Assembly (NCBI GenBank): GCA_945871755.1
Contig: CAMBWV010000054.1
Location: forward strand, 1 to 6,762
Length of the DNA: 6,762 nt
DNA from: an uncultured Bacteroidales bacterium
GTDB lineage: Bacteria > Bacteroidota > Bacteroidia > Bacteroidales > Bacteroidaceae
Reading direction: 5' to 3'
The stretch's first letter is position 1, and the number at the start of each line of letters is the position of its first letter. Positions 4,970 through 6,762 of this stretch are shown piece after piece. Under the pieces are notes generated by a model. That model was not told the origin of the DNA and ran no database searches. It saw only the letters and a program-made list of their open reading frames with translations. Position numbers and translations under genes: made by a program.

Positions 4970-6454
4970 ATGAAAAAGAAATACCTTTTCTCCCTCCTCC
5001 TCTTGCTCTTCCCCCTGACCGCCACGACAGCGCAAGCTCAGGATACCACTGAGGTGGAGGCCCCCGATGAGTACATCGAAATCCCGCAGCAGTATCGCCT
5101 GCGCGTATCCTTCCGCGACAAGAAGCAGAACCCCTACAGCTTGAAGCGCCCGCAGGAGTTCCTTTCGCCGAAAGCCATCGAGCGCCGCAAGCGCTTGGGC
5201 ATCAAGGTGGACGAATACGACCTGCCCGTCACGCCGAAGTATCTCCGCGCGCTCGAGCAGAACGGTTGCACCATCTACAACGTCAGCAAATGGAACAACA
5301 CCGCCATCGTGCAGGTGAGCGACACGGCTTGCATGGCCCAAATCGCCCAGCTGCCCTTCGTGAGCGCTGTCAAGTGCGTGTGGATTGGCCCGAAGGAACT
5401 CTACGTGGGCCAGGATGCCGACCCCTTCACGCTCGCTGCGCTGATTCCCAATAGTCAGAAACTCAACGACAGCCTGGAGGTGCTCCGTCGTCAGGAACTG
5501 GTGAACGACACGACCAAATACAAAAAGCGCCATGAGTTCTATGGTAGCGGTTTCCGCCAGGCCGAAATGCTCAAGGCCGACAAGCTCCACGAGATGGGCT
5601 TCCGCGGCGAGGGCATGACGATTGCCGTCATCGATGGTGGCTTCCACAATGCCGACCTCGTATTGCCTGAAGTCAAGATTCTGGGCACGCGCAACTTCGT
5701 GCACCCGGGCTACAGCGTATTCTTCGAGCCCGAGGACCACGGTACGATGGTGCTCTCCACCATCGGCGCTAATCAGGAAGGCCGCCTCGTGGGCACGGCG
5801 CCTGGTGCACAGTTCTATCTCCTCCAAAGCGAGGACGGCAACAGCGAGCAAATGGTTGAGGAAGACAACTGGTGTGCCGCCGTGGAATATGCCGACAGTC
5901 TGGGCTGCGATGTTATCAGCACGTCGCTCGGCTACTACAAATTCGACGAGGGCATCAACAGCCACGCCTATTCCGACCTCGACGGACAGACGGCTGCCAA
6001 CAGTCGCGCTGCCTCACGCGCTGCTAGTCGCGGTTTGCTCGTACTCAACAGCGCGGGCAACGAAGGCGATGGCACGTGGAAGAAGATTGGCTTCCCCGCC
6101 GATGCCAAGGATATTATTGCCGTGGGCGCAACGAACAGCAAGGGCGTCAATACGAGTTTCTCTTCCCTAGGCTACACCGCTGATGGTCGCGTCAAACCCG
6201 ACGCAATGGCAATGGGCGGTCGCTGTGCCACCATCTCCGAGTCCAACTTCGTTCGCTTTGTCAACGGCACCAGTTTCTCCTGCCCCATCCTGGCAGGCGC
6301 CGTCACCTGCCTGTGGCAAGCCTTCCCCAACAAACGACCCACCGAAATCATCAAGGCCGTGCAACAGGCGGGCAACTTCGCCACGCATCCCAACGAAGTC
6401 ATGGGCTACGGCATCCCCGACCTGATGAAAGCCTACGAACTGCTCCAGAAATAA
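4970..6454 (+). CDS. Exported S8 (subtilisin-like) serine peptidase with prodomain
   Basis: This 494-residue protein is a subtilase. A signal peptide (MKKK, a Leu-rich core, AQA-Q cleavage near 23/24) sends it through Sec. Residues about 41-140 are a prodomain of a type I associate with Bacteroidetes S8 peptidases, with PQEFLSPKAIERRKRLGI at 61-78 and VSKWNNTAIVQVSD at 105-118. The catalytic domain spans about 195-490, with Asp222 in IAVIDGGF, His257 in DHGTMVLST, oxyanion Asn364 in NSAGNEG and Ser435 in NGTSFSCPI, so it should be active. The domain closes with GYGIPDLMKAYELLQK, so no C-terminal type IX sorting domain is present. Unless cleaved or anchored otherwise, the protein should be periplasmic. 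The first ATG is used, preceded by an A/T-rich region without a strong ribosome site. The 52-nt gap after mnmA has no obvious promoter or terminator, so read-through from mnmA is likely. The substrate is unknown. Confidence 0.93.
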   Translation: MKKKYLFSLLLLLFPLTATTAQAQDTTEVEAPDEYIEIPQQYRLRVSFRDKKQNPYSLKRPQEFLSPKAIERRKRLGIKVDEYDLPVTPKYLRALEQNGCTIYNVSKWNNTAIVQVSDTACMAQIAQLPFVSAVKCVWIGPKELYVGQDADPFTLAALIPNSQKLNDSLEVLRRQELVNDTTKYKKRHEFYGSGFRQAEMLKADKLHEMGFRGEGMTIAVIDGGFHNADLVLPEVKILGTRNFVHPGYSVFFEPEDHGTMVLSTIGANQEGRLVGTAPGAQFYLLQSEDGNSEQMVEEDNWCAAVEYADSLGCDVISTSLGYYKFDEGINSHAYSDLDGQTAANSRAASRAASRGLLVLNSAGNEGDGTWKKIGFPADAKDIIAVGATNSKGVNTSFSSLGYTADGRVKPDAMAMGGRCATISESNFVRFVNGTSFSCPILAGAVTCLWQAFPNKRPTEIIKAVQQAGNFATHPNEVMGYGIPDLMKAYELLQK

Positions 6455-6564
6455 TCTCCCGTAGCCATCATTTTCTATAAGGCCCCAACTCCCAGCAACT
6501 CCTAACTCCTTCTATATAATAACCTGTTTTTTTACCCAACGGAAACGGGGAAAGGCGGACGTGT
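6455..6564. other. Non-coding region after the protease gene
   Basis: No gene is visible. CAACTCC occurs at 6486-6492 and 6496-6502 with a further ACTCCT at 6505-6510, then TCTATATAATAA and a run of seven T at 6527-6533. There is no convincing GC-rich stem just before the T-run, so I do not call an intrinsic terminator, although transcription of the protease gene may end here. Confidence 0.5.
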
Positions 6565-6660
6565 ACGCCCTGAAAGGGCAACCCGCGCCTAGCCCAGGGC
6601 AGAGCGAAGCGGCGCCCTGGGTATTAGAAGCCATAGAATGCTAACGCCCTGAAAGGGCAA
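6565..6660. repeat. REP/BIME-like element: direct 17-mers flanking a central hairpin
   Basis: The 17-mer ACGCCCTGAAAGGGCAA occurs exactly at 6565-6581 and 6644-6660. Each copy is itself a small hairpin (GCCCT-GAA-AGGGC). Between them CCCAGGGC (6593-6600) pairs perfectly with GCCCTGGG (6614-6621), and its 13-base apex contains GCGAAGC (6604-6610), a mini-hairpin in its own right. The organisation recalls dispersed palindromic repeats I remember between genes in Bacteroidales genomes, and REP elements generally, which are mobilised by RAYT-type transposases. No transposase is present in the window. Confidence 0.75.
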
Positions 6661-6762
6661 AAGCATATATAATATGGTGTAGGTAGGTTCTATAAATTAG
6701 TTTCAAAGGAATCATATTTTATAAATTGACTTGGATGTCTTTACGCCTCTCGCACCGTATCT
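6661..6762. other. AT-rich right end, no supported gene
   Basis: The octamer TATAAATT occurs at 6691-6698 and 6720-6727. I see no start codon with a convincing downstream frame and no clean TAnnTTTG box. It may hold the promoter region of, or the tail of, a gene beyond the window, but nothing here decides that. Confidence 0.4.

Noticed and set aside
4865..5965. Long minus-strand frame opposite the protease gene (366 codons)
   Set aside because: Shadow of the subtilase and the mnmA 3' end; the translation is repetitive in V, A, E and H and has no signal or motif.
6527..6533. T-run after the protease gene as an intrinsic terminator
   Set aside because: No GC-rich stem directly precedes the seven T residues.
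6565..6660. CRISPR array
   Set aside because: Only two copies of a short 17-mer, with an intervening palindrome in place of unique spacers, and no cas genes.
6691..6727. Repeated TATAAATT octamer as a promoter or operator
   Set aside because: The local sequence is AT-rich, so a repeated octamer of this composition is weak evidence, and no TAnnTTTG box fits.
6719..6762. Possible C-terminal end of a minus-strand gene entering from the right (frame ending at 6719-6721, tail reading RCERRKDIQVNL)
   Set aside because: Only about 13 codons are visible and other frames are also open there; the tail cannot be assigned, so I do not call a gene.

Overview
The window looks like chromosomal DNA of a GC-rich member of the Bacteroidales, most likely Prevotellaceae-like. 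The reasons are: an IlvE of the Bacteroides/Prevotella type; a PorZ-like N-terminal domain and an S8 protease prodomain typical of Bacteroidetes; TAnnTTTG-type -7 promoter elements; A-rich start regions in place of strong Shine-Dalgarno sites; and a dispersed-repeat-like CGCCCTGAAAGGGCA element. The placement comes from remembered family features, not from a database search.

Layout. Positions 1-1170 (minus strand) hold a two-gene unit: rdgB (house-cleaning dITP/XTP pyrophosphatase), then a secreted PorZ-like beta-propeller protein that starts inside the rdgB stop region (8-nt overlap) and runs off the left edge. Positions 1171-1517 are a divergent intergenic region with a -7 box for each direction, a 22-bp tandem repeat, and two diverged copies of a promoter-proximal block. 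From 1518 everything coding is on the plus strand: ilvE (branched-chain aminotransferase); a C-rich low-complexity spacer ending in a perfect hairpin; a coiled-coil lipoprotein of unknown function; an AT-rich spacer with a short direct repeat and two hairpins; mnmA (tRNA 2-thiouridylase); and, after a 52-nt gap, an exported subtilisin-like protease. Positions 6455-6762 are non-coding and carry a 96-bp REP/BIME-like element made of two direct 17-mers around a central hairpin.

How the genes relate. rdgB, ilvE and mnmA are housekeeping genes for nucleotide-pool hygiene, amino-acid metabolism and tRNA modification. They alternate with three cell-envelope or exported proteins (PorZ-like, lipoprotein, protease). 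I see no phage, CRISPR, toxin-antitoxin, secondary-metabolite or obvious defence system. The strongest leads are the non-coding structures (the 22-bp repeats between divergent promoters, the C-rich tract plus hairpin, the mnmA leader hairpin, the terminal REP-like element) and the uncharacterised lipoprotein. I do not see a clearly new multi-gene system.
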